Origin: Modestobacter sp. VKM Ac-2984
GTDB lineage: Bacteria; Actinomycetota; Actinomycetes; Mycobacteriales; Geodermatophilaceae
NCBI RefSeq assembly: GCF_026967985.1
Contig: NZ_JAPVBJ010000004.1
Span: 310,001-374,000 of the forward strand
Direction: 5' to 3'
DNA length: 64,000 nt
Both the position numbers and the translations under genes were made by a program. The notes under the pieces were generated by a model. The model was not told where the DNA came from. It searched no databases and was given only the letters and a program-made list of their open reading frames with translations. The stretch's first letter is position 1; the number at the start of each line of letters is the position of its first letter. Positions 1 to 10,236 of this stretch are shown one piece after another.

Positions 1-1
1 C

Positions 2-1753
2 CGGGCGCTGGAGCGGGTCGCCGTCGTCCCCGACCTGCCGGCCGCCGTCTCCCTCGTGCGCACCCACCCCCGGGTCCGGGCGGTCACCGACACCGGTGAC
101 CTGCTGGGCGCCGACTGGTCGGTGGGGGGCCAGGCGAACGCGCCCTCGGGGCTGGAGGTGCGTGCGCGTGTCGACGAGGCCGCCGCCGAGCTGGACCGGG
201 CGACCGCGCACGCCGCCGGGCTGGCCGAGGAGCTGGCCCGGGCCCGCGAGGACGCCGCGGCCCGTTCGGCCGACGTCGACGCCGCGCTCACCGCCCGGCA
301 GGCCGGCGACCGGGCGCGGTCCGCGGCCGCCGCCGAGCTGGCCGAGCTCGGTGCCGCGGCGCGCTCCGCCGTGGCCGAGGCCGAACGGCTGGACGCCGCC
401 CGGGTGCGGGCCGAGCAGGCGCGCGAGCAGGCCGTGGCCGGGCTGGTCGAGCTGGAGGAGCGGCTGGCGGCAGCCGAGACCGCGCCGATGGAGGAGGAGC
501 CCTCGACCGACGAGCGCGACCAGCTGCGCGCCGAGGCGAACGCCGCCCGGCAGGCGGAGACCGAGGCCCGGCTGGCCGTGCGCACCGCCGAGGAGCGGGC
601 CCGGTCGCTGGCCGGCCGCGCCGAGTCGCTGCGCCGGCAGGCACGGCAGGAGCGGGCGGCGCGCGAGCGGGCCGCGGCCGCCCGGGTGGCCCGCGAGCGG
701 GGCGCCCGGGTGGCTGCGGAGGTGCGGGCCGGTGCGGAGGAGGCGCTGACCCACCTGGCGACCTCCCTCGCCCGCGCGGCCGCCGAGCGGGACGCCCTGG
801 CCGAGGCACGCACCGGTCGGGAGGCCGAGCTGCTGGTGGTCCGGGCCCGCGTGCGGGAGCACACCGCAGAGCTCGACCGGCTCACCGACGAGGTGCACCG
901 CGACGAGGTGGCCCGCGCCGAGCAGCGGCTGCGGATCGAGGCGCTGGAGTCCCGGGCGGCCGAGGAGTACGGCGTCGACCTGCCGACCCTGCTCGCCGAG
1001 TACGGGCCGGCCGCGCCGGTCGCCCCGACCCAGGCGCAGCTGGCCGCGGCGGAGGCGGCGGGGGAGCCGGAGCCCCAGCCGGTGCCCTACGACCGCGGCA
1101 CCCAGGAACGCCGGGCCGCCCGCGCCGAGCGGGACCTCGCCGCGCTGGGCAAGGTCAACCCGCTGGCCCTGGAGGAGTTCGCGGCCCTGGAGGAGCGGCA
1201 CACCTTCCTGGCGACCCAGCTCGAGGACCTCAAGGCCACCCGCCGCGACCTGCTCACCGTGGTCCGCGAGGTCGACGCGCGCATCCACCAGGTCTTCGCC
1301 GAGGCCTTCGCCGACACCCAGCGGGAGTTCGAGCAGGTCTTCGCCACCCTCTTCCCCGGCGGGGAGGGGCGGATCTTCCTCACCGACCCGGAGAACCTGC
1401 TGACCACCGGCGTCGAGGTGGAGGCCCGGCCGCCCGGCAAGAAGGTCAAGCGGCTGTCCCTGCTGTCCGGTGGCGAGCGGTCGCTGACCGCCGTGGCGCT
1501 GCTGGTCGCCATCTTCCGCGCCCGGCCCTCTCCGTTCTACGTCCTCGACGAGGTCGAGGCGGCGCTGGACGACGTCAACCTGGGCCGGCTGCTCACCTTG
1601 ATCGAGCAGCTCCGCGCCACCTCGCAGCTGATCGTGATCACCCACCAGAAGCGGACGATGGAGATCGCCGACGCCCTCTACGGGGTGAGCATGCGCGGCG
1701 ACGGCATCACCGGTGTGATCAGCCAGCGGCTGCGCGAGCTCGAGCCGGCGTAG
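2..1753 (+). CDS. smc: chromosome segregation protein SMC, C-terminal part (5' end outside window)
   Basis: This is the distal part of the SMC ATPase that organises and segregates the chromosome with ScpA and ScpB. The frame is open from the first bases, so the N-terminal Walker A head, hinge and most of the first coil lie upstream. What is visible is a long Ala/Glu/Arg-rich coiled coil up to about base 1120. It is followed by the C-terminal head with the ABC signature LSGGERSLTA near 1464 and the Walker B segment FYVLDEVEAALDD near 1537. The end VITHQKRTMEIADALYGVSM is typical of the family. The first GTG in frame is at 56, but it sits inside the coil and is not the start. Confidence 0.95.
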   Translation, partial: RALERVAVVPDLPAAVSLVRTHPRVRAVTDTGDLLGADWSVGGQANAPSGLEVRARVDEAAAELDRATAHAAGLAEELARAREDAAARSADVDAALTARQAGDRARSAAAAELAELGAAARSAVAEAERLDAARVRAEQAREQAVAGLVELEERLAAAETAPMEEEPSTDERDQLRAEANAARQAETEARLAVRTAEERARSLAGRAESLRRQARQERAARERAAAARVARERGARVAAEVRAGAEEALTHLATSLARAAAERDALAEARTGREAELLVVRARVREHTAELDRLTDEVHRDEVARAEQRLRIEALESRAAEEYGVDLPTLLAEYGPAAPVAPTQAQLAAAEAAGEPEPQPVPYDRGTQERRAARAERDLAALGKVNPLALEEFAALEERHTFLATQLEDLKATRRDLLTVVREVDARIHQVFAEAFADTQREFEQVFATLFPGGEGRIFLTDPENLLTTGVEVEARPPGKKVKRLSLLSGGERSLTAVALLVAIFRARPSPFYVLDEVEAALDDVNLGRLLTLIEQLRATSQLIVITHQKRTMEIADALYGVSMRGDGITGVISQRLRELEPA

Positions 1754-1787
1754 TCGGCGGGCCGGCCTGGGCGGCGGGCGGGCCTGG

Positions 1788-2561
1788 TCAGCTGGTCGAC
1801 GGCACGGCCAGGTCGACCAGCAGGGGGTGGTGGTCCGACGCCCCCGCGCTGTCCAGCACCCGGGCGCCGCGCACCGTCACACCCGCGGACACCCACACCT
1901 GGTCGATCCGCACCCGCGGGCGGCTGGCCGGGTGGGTCAGCCCCTGGCGGGCGTGCCCGGAGAAGCGCCCGGCCTGGTCGCTGCGGTCGGCCGCCAGCTC
2001 CCAGGCGTCGCTGAGGTATTCGCGCAGCACCGCCAGCTCCGGGGCGTCGGCGTCGGCGTTCAGGTCGCCGACCAGCACGGCCGCCGTCCCCGGGTCGGTG
2101 TGCAGCGCGGCGACCGCGGCGGCCTGCGCGGCCCGGTCGTCCGCCGACCGGCTGGACAGGTGCGTCGTCGTCACCGCCAGCACCCCGTCGGCCAGCTGCA
2201 CCTGCGCCCGCAACGCAGTGCGCGGCTCACCCTGCCCGGGCAGCCGGTGCAGTTCCGAGCCCAGCACCGGCAGTCGGGACAGCACCGCGTTGCCGTACTG
2301 GCGGCGTCCGCTGCCGGTGCCCGGTTCGTCGATCGACGGCCCCCACGCCAGCTCCATGCCCAGCCCACGGGACAGCAGCAGCGCCTGGTCGACGTGCTCG
2401 CTGCGGTCGCCGAAGTGCCGGTCGACCTCCTGCAGGCAGATGACGTCGGCGTCGGCAGCCGCCAGCACCCGGGCGAGCCGGGGCAGGTCGTGCCGGCCGT
2501 CGCCCCCCACGCCGTGGTGGACGTTGAAGCTGACCAACCGCACCGGCACGGGTCCGGTCAC
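1788..2561 (-). CDS. endonuclease/exonuclease/phosphatase (EEP) family protein
   Basis: The 257-residue product has the EEP (DNase I-like) fold order: SFNVHHGVGG at the N-terminus, the metal-binding Glu in ICLQEVDRHFG, TTHLSSRS, VLVGDLNADAD, and the C-terminal SDHHPLLVDL with its catalytic Asp-His pair. The substrate cannot be read from sequence; the family cuts nucleic acids, sphingomyelin or inositol phosphates. No signal peptide is seen. The GTG start overlaps the stop of the upstream phosphoesterase as GTGA, so the two are translationally coupled and probably act on related phosphate esters. Confidence 0.85.
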   Translation of the reverse strand: MTGPVPVRLVSFNVHHGVGGDGRHDLPRLARVLAAADADVICLQEVDRHFGDRSEHVDQALLLSRGLGMELAWGPSIDEPGTGSGRRQYGNAVLSRLPVLGSELHRLPGQGEPRTALRAQVQLADGVLAVTTTHLSSRSADDRAAQAAAVAALHTDPGTAAVLVGDLNADADAPELAVLREYLSDAWELAADRSDQAGRFSGHARQGLTHPASRPRVRIDQVWVSAGVTVRGARVLDSAGASDHHPLLVDLAVPSTS

Positions 2562-4219
2562 GACAGTCGGGTGTCCAGCACCTGGGTGAAGTGCTCGGTG
2601 CCGTCGTCGTCGCGGCTGGTGGCCCAGAGCAGGAACCGGGCGTCCCGGCCCTCCAGCACCAGTTCGCCCAGTTCGTTGCCGAAGAAGGGGCCGGCCTGCT
2701 TGCGCCACCGCAGCGGGCTGGTCTCCACCCTGGCCAGCGCCCGCAGCCCACCGGTCAGCACCCGGGCCCACCGGCTCCAGCCCACCTTGAAGCCGATCTC
2801 GATGGCGTGCGGCGCCTGGTTGTGCAGCGGCGACACGGTCAGCTGGTGCACCCGGGTGTCCAGGTCGCCGGGGTTGACCAGTTCGGCTGCGTAGGCGTGG
2901 TGGACGTCGCCGGACAGCACCAGCGCCGTGGCCGGCGGGTGCCCCAGCTCGCCGCGTGCCGTGGCCACCAGGGTCCGGCCCAGCCGCTCGAAGGACTGCC
3001 CGAACGCCGCCCAGTGCTCCAGGTCCGCCGCCTGCCGCAGCTTCTCCATCAACCGGCCCAGCGGGTTGCCGTGGTGACGGACCGACAGCGTCTCGTTCCA
3101 CCGCTCGATGTCGTGCACCGAGTGCGGCAGCAGCCAGGGCAGCGAGGTGCCGATGAGCAGGTGCTCGACGCCGTCCTCGACCGACCGGCGCACCGCGGCG
3201 TCGACCCAGTCGAACTCGAAGTCGTCGACAATCTTGCGGTTGTGCTCCTCCAGCCCGCGGCCCGCCCGGGTGTCGACCATGATCAGCCGGGTCGACCCCC
3301 AGTGCCGCACGTAGCTCCAGCGGACCGTCTCCGGCTCCGTGTCGGCGGCCCGGGCCATCTCGTCGAGCATCGGCCCGGCGTCGTCCGAGCCGTCGGCGCG
3401 CTGCTGGATCGCCTGCCAGGTCTCGTTCTCCGCCAGCTCCTTCGGCGACAGGTTGCCCAGGTGCTGGTAGATCCAGTAGCTGACCAGCCCGCCGCAGATC
3501 CGCTTCCGCCACCAGTCGGTCGGGGTGATCTCTGCGCGCCACGCGGCCGAGGTGTTCCAGTCGTCGATCATCTCGTGGTCGTCGAAGACCATCGAGGACG
3601 GGATCGTCGCCAGCAGCCACCGGACCTGCGGATCGCCCCAGGACTCGGCGTAGAGCCGGCTGTACTCCTCGAAGTCCGCGGCCTGGGCACCCGGCGGCTG
3701 GGACAGGTCCCGGCGGGAGGCCATCCACTCCTTCGTCGCCGGGGTCACCTCGTCGGCGTAGACCTGGTCGCCCAGCAGGACCAGGGCGTCGGGCCACTGG
3801 TCCTCGGGCAGGTCCAGCAGCCGGCGGGCGTAGCTGTCCAGCGCGTCCGGCGGGATGGCGTCACGGACGTCGACGGAGGTGGGCGTGGCGTAACGGCACG
3901 AGCCGAAGGCCAGCCGGAAGGGGCCCGGGCGCCCGGCCGTCCGGATCCGGCTCGGCGGGGTGGTGGCGTGCGCCGGTGGCCAGACCTGCTGGCCGTCCAG
4001 GTGCACCTCGTAGGGGGTGGTGCTGCCCGGCTCCAGGCCCTCGACGACCACGAGGGCGTAGTGGTGGCCGTTGACGCAGAACGTGCGGGTCCGCTGGTCC
4101 AGCACCGTCACGTCACAGGCGCGGTCGGTCTCCACCCAGACGGTGGCCGACACCGGGTCGACGTGGCGCAGGAGCGGCCCGAGCAGCAGGAGCGGTCGGT
4201 CGCCGGCGGTCTCGGGCAT
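2558..4219 (-). CDS. PhoD-like alkaline phosphatase/phosphodiesterase family protein
   Basis: A 553-residue metallophosphoesterase of the PhoD-like type. An N-terminal beta-sandwich-like part (about residues 1-105) is followed by FGSCRYA, ALVLLGDQVYADE (metal-binding Asp), MVFDDHEMIDDWN (a family hallmark) and LVLSGDVHHAYAAEL with the late His ligands. Unlike secreted PhoD enzymes, no Tat or Sec signal is visible after the ATG start, so it may act in the cytoplasm. It starts 39 bases from the divergently read ftsY, so the two share a promoter region, and it is coupled to the EEP gene downstream. The pair sits between smc and ftsY, which are adjacent in many actinobacteria, suggesting a lineage-specific insertion. 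Confidence 0.85.
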   Translation of the reverse strand: MPETAGDRPLLLLGPLLRHVDPVSATVWVETDRACDVTVLDQRTRTFCVNGHHYALVVVEGLEPGSTTPYEVHLDGQQVWPPAHATTPPSRIRTAGRPGPFRLAFGSCRYATPTSVDVRDAIPPDALDSYARRLLDLPEDQWPDALVLLGDQVYADEVTPATKEWMASRRDLSQPPGAQAADFEEYSRLYAESWGDPQVRWLLATIPSSMVFDDHEMIDDWNTSAAWRAEITPTDWWRKRICGGLVSYWIYQHLGNLSPKELAENETWQAIQQRADGSDDAGPMLDEMARAADTEPETVRWSYVRHWGSTRLIMVDTRAGRGLEEHNRKIVDDFEFDWVDAAVRRSVEDGVEHLLIGTSLPWLLPHSVHDIERWNETLSVRHHGNPLGRLMEKLRQAADLEHWAAFGQSFERLGRTLVATARGELGHPPATALVLSGDVHHAYAAELVNPGDLDTRVHQLTVSPLHNQAPHAIEIGFKVGWSRWARVLTGGLRALARVETSPLRWRKQAGPFFGNELGELVLEGRDARFLLWATSRDDDGTEHFTQVLDTRLS

Positions 4220-4258
4220 GGGGCACAGCCTGCCCCATGATCCTGGGAGACTGTGGGC

Positions 4259-5470
4259 ATGGAGTTCGTGCTGATCGCGATCGCGATCCTCGTCGTCGCC
4301 CTGATCGCCGGGATCGGTCTGCTCGTCGGCCGTGGCCGGCGCACCACCCGGCTGGACTCCGACGCCGGGCGGGGCACCACGCTCACCCGCCCGCCGATCG
4401 CCCCGGACCCGACGTCGGGCGCCACCGCGGCCGACCAGTACACCGGGCCTCCGGCTCCTCCGGCGCCGACCGGGCCCGAGCCGGACGTCGTCGTCGAGCT
4501 GCCGCCGGCGGAGCCGGAGCCCGGCCTGGTCTTCGAGACCCCACCGCCCTCGGCCGGCCGGCTGGTCCGGCTGCGCTCCCGGCTGGCCCGCTCGCAGTCC
4601 TCGCTGGGCCGCGGCCTGCTCACCGTGCTGGCCCGGGAGAAGCTCACCGAGGACGACTGGGAGGAGGTCGAGGAGACGCTCCTGGCCGCCGACGTCGGCG
4701 TCGCCGCCACCACCGAGATCGTGTCCCGGCTGCGCACCCAGAGCCTCGTGCTGGCCACCGCCTCGGGCACGCAGCTGCGCGACCTGGTCGTGCAGGAGCT
4801 CACCGCCGTCCTGGGCCCGGACCTGGACCGCACGCTGCGGACCTCCCGGCACGAGGGGCGCCCCGCCGTGGTCCTGGTCGTCGGCGTGAACGGCGCTGGG
4901 AAGACGACGACGGTCGGCAAGATCGCCCGGGTGCTGGTGGGCGACGGCAAGAGCGTCGTCCTCGGGGCCGCCGACACCTTCCGCGCCGCCGCCGCCGACC
5001 AGCTGGAGACCTGGGGCGAGCGGGTCGGGGTGCTCACCGTCCGCGGTCGCGAGGGCGGTGACCCGGCGTCGGTCGCCTTCGAGGCGGTCCGCACCGGCAC
5101 CGAGGCCGAGGTGGACGCCGTCCTGATCGACACCGCCGGGCGGCTGCACACCAAGTCCGGCCTGATGGACGAGCTCGGCAAGGTCAAGCGGGTCGTGGAG
5201 AAGCACGGGCCGGTCGACGAGGTGCTGCTGGTGCTCGACGCCACCACCGGTCAGAACGGGGTGGTGCAGGCCCGGGTGTTCACCGAGGCGGTCGAGGTCA
5301 CCGGCGTCGTCCTCACGAAGCTCGACGGCACCGCCAAGGGCGGCATCGTGGTCGCCGTCCAGCGTGAGCTGGGCATCCCGGTGAAGTTGATCGGGCTGGG
5401 GGAGGGGCCCGACGACCTGGCGCCGTTCGAGCCGGAGGCCTTCGCCGAGGCCCTCGTCGGGAACGCCTGA
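4259..5470 (+). CDS. ftsY: signal recognition particle receptor FtsY
   Basis: The SRP receptor GTPase, which docks Ffh-ribosome complexes at the membrane. The 403-residue product begins with a hydrophobic segment (about residues 2-22) that could anchor it. A Pro/acidic linker to about residue 95 follows, then the NG domain: GVNGAGKTTTVGK (P-loop, about residue 210), DTFRAAAADQL, DTAGRLHTKSGLM and TKLDGTAKGG. ATG at 4259 is chosen over GTG at 4253 because it directly precedes the hydrophobic stretch. The last codons and stop are repeated 87 bases downstream (see findings). Confidence 0.96.
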   Translation: MEFVLIAIAILVVALIAGIGLLVGRGRRTTRLDSDAGRGTTLTRPPIAPDPTSGATAADQYTGPPAPPAPTGPEPDVVVELPPAEPEPGLVFETPPPSAGRLVRLRSRLARSQSSLGRGLLTVLAREKLTEDDWEEVEETLLAADVGVAATTEIVSRLRTQSLVLATASGTQLRDLVVQELTAVLGPDLDRTLRTSRHEGRPAVVLVVGVNGAGKTTTVGKIARVLVGDGKSVVLGAADTFRAAAADQLETWGERVGVLTVRGREGGDPASVAFEAVRTGTEAEVDAVLIDTAGRLHTKSGLMDELGKVKRVVEKHGPVDEVLLVLDATTGQNGVVQARVFTEAVEVTGVVLTKLDGTAKGGIVVAVQRELGIPVKLIGLGEGPDDLAPFEPEAFAEALVGNA

Positions 5471-5558
5471 CGCCGGGGGAGCATCGCAGGGAGCGCCAGC
5501 GACCGAGGAGCGGACCGCGGCGGCAGCCCGACCCATGTGGTCGTCGGGAACGCCTGAC
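5454..5558. repeat. 18-bp exact direct repeat flanking a 69-bp segment at the ftsY 3' end
   Basis: The 18-mer TCGTCGGGAACGCCTGAC occurs at 5454-5471, where it includes the ftsY stop, and again at 5541-5558. The 69 bases between are rich in GAGC/GGAGCGG motifs and contain no gene. The arrangement looks like a small inserted repeat element bounded by a target-site-like duplication; this is an inference. Confidence 0.6.
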
Positions 5559-5567
5559 CGGAGCTGC

Positions 5568-6317
5568 TCAGCCCACGGCGCGGGGGTCGAAGCCGAAGGG
5601 CAGCTCCAGTCGGTGCGCGGCGAGCAGTTCCGGGTCGGCGAGCAGTTCCCGGGTCGTGCCGTCGGCGACCACGACCCCGCCGTCCAGCACGACCGACCGG
5701 GGGCAGAGCTGCAGGGCGTAGGGCAGGTCGTGGGTGACCATCAGCAGCGTGATCGACAGTGCCTGGAGCACCTCGGCCAGCTCCCGCCGCCCGGCCGGGT
5801 CGAGGTTGCTGCTGGGCTCGTCGAGCACCAGGACCTCCGGCTGCATCGACAGCACGGTGGCGACGGCGACCCGCCGGCGCTGGCCGAAGGAGAGGTGGTG
5901 GGGCGGGCGGTCGACGGCGTCGGCCATGTCGACCGCGGCCAGGGCGTCGGCCACCCGCCGGGCGACCTCGGCCTCGAGCAGGCCGAGGTTGCGGGGGCCG
6001 AAGGCGACGTCCTCGCCGACCGTGGGCATGAACAGCTGGTCGTCCGGGTCCTGGAACACGATGCCGACCCGGCGCCGCACCTCCTGCAGGTTCCGGTCCT
6101 CGACCGGCAGCCCGGCGACCTCCACCCGGCCGCGGCCGCCGCGCAAGATGCCGTTGAGGTGCATCACCAGCGTCGTCTTGCCCGCCCCGTTGGGCCCGAG
6201 CAGCGCGACCCGCTCACCGGGCTCCAACCGGAGGTCGACGCCGTAGAGCGCCTGGTGCCCGTCGGGGTAGGCGAACGCCAGGTCGTCGACGAGCAGCGAG
6301 GGGAGGGGGGTGCTCAC
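5568..6317 (-). CDS. cbiO: cobalt/nickel ECF transporter ATP-binding protein
   Basis: The ATPase subunit of a CbiMNQO-type importer for Co2+ or Ni2+. The 249-residue protein has all ABC motifs: Walker A GPNGAGKTT (Lys about residue 47), Q-loop VFQDPDDQLFMPTV typical of ECF ATPases, signature LSFGQRRR, Walker B VLVLDEPSS and switch His in MVTHDLPYAL. Its GTG start overlaps the cbiQ stop as GTGA. A longer upstream frame (to 6383) is rejected because it would run into cbiQ and adds only Arg/Pro-rich sequence. It is the last gene of the four-gene minus-strand operon. Confidence 0.93.
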   Translation of the reverse strand: MSTPLPSLLVDDLAFAYPDGHQALYGVDLRLEPGERVALLGPNGAGKTTLVMHLNGILRGGRGRVEVAGLPVEDRNLQEVRRRVGIVFQDPDDQLFMPTVGEDVAFGPRNLGLLEAEVARRVADALAAVDMADAVDRPPHHLSFGQRRRVAVATVLSMQPEVLVLDEPSSNLDPAGRRELAEVLQALSITLLMVTHDLPYALQLCPRSVVLDGGVVVADGTTRELLADPELLAAHRLELPFGFDPRAVG

Positions 6318-7096
6318 CCGAGCAGTGAACCCCCGGCCAGCACGGCGACCGCGGCCAGGGGGAGGCTGAGCGCGGTCGCCCACGCGCGCCCGCCGGCCAC
6401 TGCGATCGGTCCGGCGGGCAGTCGCCCGGTGTACCCCCGGGACAGCATCGCCAGGTGCACCCGCTCACCACGCTCGTAGGAGCGGATGAACAGCGAGCCG
6501 GCCGCCGGGCCGAGCACCTTGAGCGCACCCAGGTGCCGGCCGCGGAACCCCCGGGACTCCCGGGCCACCTGCATCCGGCGCAGCTCACCGCCGACGACGT
6601 CGGTGTACCGGATCATGAAGCTGAGGATCTGCACCAGCACGGTGGGCAGCCGCAGCCGCTCCAGCCCGCGCAGCAGGGCCCGGGCGTCGGTCGTCGCGGC
6701 CAGCAGTGTCGCGGCCAGCACCGACAGGGTCGCCTTGGCCAGGATGCTGCCACCGGCGGCCAGCCCGCTCTCCGACAACGACAGGCCCAGGACGTCGGTG
6801 CGCGGGCCTCGGGAGACGAACGGCAGGAGCACGGCGAACAGGACGAACGGCACCTCCACCACCAGGCCCCGCAGCAGCCGGCCCGGCCGCACCCGGGCCA
6901 CGCCCGCCACGGTCAGCAGCAGGAGCAGGAAACCGGCGTACGCCAGCGGGGCCCAGCCGGCGTGCACCGGGGTCGCCACGACCACCAGGGCGAAGCCGAG
7001 GACGGCGACCAGCTTGGTGTGCGGCTCCAGCCGGTGCACCGGGCTGTCGCCGGGCACGTAGGCCGCGGCCAGCGCCCCGCCGTGTCCTGCGCCCAC
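6314..7096 (-). CDS. cbiQ: cobalt/nickel ECF transporter transmembrane protein CbiQ
   Basis: The energy-coupling transmembrane subunit of the ECF-type transporter. The 260-residue protein starts at GTG. It has about five or six hydrophobic segments, the family start VHRLEPHTKLVAVL, and the Arg-containing coupling helices that contact the ATPase (MQVARESRGFRGR and MLSRGY). It lies one base downstream of the PDGLE gene and overlaps cbiO by four bases, so the complex is made from one transcript. Confidence 0.92.
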   Translation of the reverse strand: MGAGHGGALAAAYVPGDSPVHRLEPHTKLVAVLGFALVVVATPVHAGWAPLAYAGFLLLLLTVAGVARVRPGRLLRGLVVEVPFVLFAVLLPFVSRGPRTDVLGLSLSESGLAAGGSILAKATLSVLAATLLAATTDARALLRGLERLRLPTVLVQILSFMIRYTDVVGGELRRMQVARESRGFRGRHLGALKVLGPAAGSLFIRSYERGERVHLAMLSRGYTGRLPAGPIAVAGGRAWATALSLPLAAVAVLAGGSLLG

Positions 7097-7097
7097 G

Positions 7098-7433
7098 TCA
7101 GCGCCGGGGGGCGTCGGCCCGCGGGGCCGCGTCGTCCGCGGCCGGGCGTCGGCGCACCAGCAGGACCAGGACGCTGGTCAGCGCCAGCACCAGCAGCACG
7201 CCGATGACCCCGGCCAGGCCGCCGGAGAGTCGGTCGTCACCGATCCAGGAAGCGGTGTAGTCGGCCAGCGGCGAGTCGGCGGCCGCGCTGTCCCGGGCCG
7301 TGGAACCGAAGCCCTGCTCCTCGGCGGTGGCCTCCAGCCCGTCGGGTGCGGAGCTGGCGTACCAGCTGCCCACGCCGGCGATGAGCAGCGCGAGCACCGT
7401 CCCGATCAGCACGAACGTGCGGGTGCGGGTCAT
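7098..7433 (-). CDS. PDGLE-domain protein, CbiN-like accessory subunit
   Basis: A 111-residue protein with two predicted membrane helices (residues 7-27 and about 75-93) around an extracellular loop that contains the signature PDGLEATAEEQGF. The PDGLE domain takes the place of CbiN in many nickel/cobalt ECF systems and helps CbiM load metal. The ATG overlaps the cbiM stop (ATGA). The C-terminal tail is Arg/Ala/Asp-rich and cytoplasmic by prediction. Confidence 0.87.
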   Translation of the reverse strand: MTRTRTFVLIGTVLALLIAGVGSWYASSAPDGLEATAEEQGFGSTARDSAAADSPLADYTASWIGDDRLSGGLAGVIGVLLVLALTSVLVLLVRRRPAADDAAPRADAPRR

Positions 7434-8140
7434 CGGGCGTCCACCGCGGTCGCGCCGGCCAGGTCCGGGCGGGGGGCCAGTTCCCTGGCCCGCAGGAGGT
7501 GGCGGCCGCCGCGGACCAGGTCCGGGCGGACGGTGAGCACTGCGCCGAGGACGGCGACGGTGATGACCGCCTCGCCCAGACCGATCAGCAGGTGCACACC
7601 GACCATGGCCGCGGTGACCGGCCCGAGCGCGACGTCAGCGACCCCGCCCAGGCCGAACAGGCCGACGAACACCAGGGCGGCCACCGGCACGGACAGGAAG
7701 GCGCCCACCCCGGCGGAGGCCAGCAGTCCGGTGCGGGTGGCCGGCAGCACGGCTCGTAACCCGCGGAACACGCCGTACCCGACGCCGATCGCCACCAGGC
7801 CGAGCAGGGTGACGTTCGTGCCGAGGGCGGTGAGGCCGCCGTCGGCGAAGACCAGGGCCTGCACCATGAGGACGACGGTGAGGCACAGGACCGCCGTCCA
7901 CGGGCCGACCAGGACCGCGGCCAGCGCACCGCCCATGAGGTGGCCGCTGGTGCCGAAGGCGACCGGGAAGTTCATCATCTGCACCGCGAAGACGAAGACC
8001 GCGGTGAGCCCGGCCATCGGGGCGGTGCGCTCGTCGAGCTCGTGGCGCGAACCGCGGAGCGCCAGGGCGACGCCGGCGGCCGCGACCGCGGCGGTACCGG
8101 TGCTGGTCGTGGCGTCGAGAAAGCCATCGGGGACGTGCAC
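7430..8140 (-). CDS. cbiM: energy-coupling factor substrate-binding protein CbiM
   Basis: The metal-specific S-component. The 236-residue polytopic protein begins at GTG with VHVPDGFLDA. The second residue is His, which in this family inserts into the metal site, so no longer start is possible. Further family features are MAGLTAVFVFAVQMMNFPV, GTSGHLMGGALAA and ALVFADGGLTALG, with metal-site His residues. It is first in the operon. Whether the metal is Ni or Co cannot be told from these motifs; the larE/larB genes near the window end favour nickel weakly. Confidence 0.93.
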   Translation of the reverse strand: MHVPDGFLDATTSTGTAAVAAAGVALALRGSRHELDERTAPMAGLTAVFVFAVQMMNFPVAFGTSGHLMGGALAAVLVGPWTAVLCLTVVLMVQALVFADGGLTALGTNVTLLGLVAIGVGYGVFRGLRAVLPATRTGLLASAGVGAFLSVPVAALVFVGLFGLGGVADVALGPVTAAMVGVHLLIGLGEAVITVAVLGAVLTVRPDLVRGGRHLLRARELAPRPDLAGATAVDAR

Positions 8141-8216
8141 ACGGACCTCCGGGACCTCGGGTTACTGAGCTGCGCGGCCGGTGACGGGTGCCGCGGTCGG
8201 GCGCCCGGCGAGCTTA

Positions 8217-8234
8217 TTGCACCTTGTTGGCACC
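8217..8234 (-). promoter_or_regulatory. possible Nur-like (nickel-responsive Fur family) operator upstream of cbiM
   Basis: The plus strand reads TTGCA, five bases (CCTTG), then TTGGCACC. This resembles the Streptomyces Nur box (TTGCA-N5-TTGCA) with one extra G in the second half. It lies about 77 bases before the cbiM start in locally AT-richer DNA, where an operator would be expected. The match is imperfect. Confidence 0.3.
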
Positions 8235-8325
8235 TGCACACTGCTCGCAAGAAGCCCACGTGAACGGCCGGTGACGTGACCGAGCGCACGCCCGCTGACA
8301 CATCACCGGGGCGGGCGGTGCGTCG

Positions 8326-8406
8326 GCAACACGTCCGGAACACAACCGGCCGACACGCGCTGGGGAGTTCACCGCGGCGAAACACGTCCACGCCGTCGTC
8401 GGAAAC
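8326..8406 (+). promoter_or_regulatory. possible GlnR-type sites upstream of amt
   Basis: The 377-base gap between cbiM and amt has an AC-rich part with spaced GNAAC half-sites. GCAAC-N6-GGAAC is at 8326-8341, and TTCAC-N6-GAAAC is at 8368-8383, followed by another GAAAC at 8402-8406. Actinobacterial GlnR binds GTNAC-N6-GAAAC pairs ahead of amt-glnB-glnD. The matches are partial and one spacing is 7 instead of 6. The rest of the gap holds no gene that I can support. Confidence 0.4.
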
Positions 8407-8517
8407 ACGGTGTCGGCACCGTCTTCTCCGCACCGCCTCCTCCGGCGGTGGCTCGCCCGAGGCCCCTCGGGGCCCCCGCTTGCGGCCGATGGCCGACGAC
8501 ACCCTCAGGAGGTTGCC

Positions 8518-10202
<1,685 letters not shown>

Positions 10203-10236
10203 CCGGTGGCGCTCTGACGCCGGCCTGGTGACCTGA

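Noticed and set aside
2558-5536. A 992-codon minus-strand frame through ftsY
   Set aside because: The part beyond 4219 is antisense to FtsY and lacks any domain; the PhoD-like gene starts at ATG 4219.
8141-8300. Cobalamin riboswitch upstream of cbiM
   Set aside because: No B12-box (GCCACTG-type) or long conserved leader could be found.
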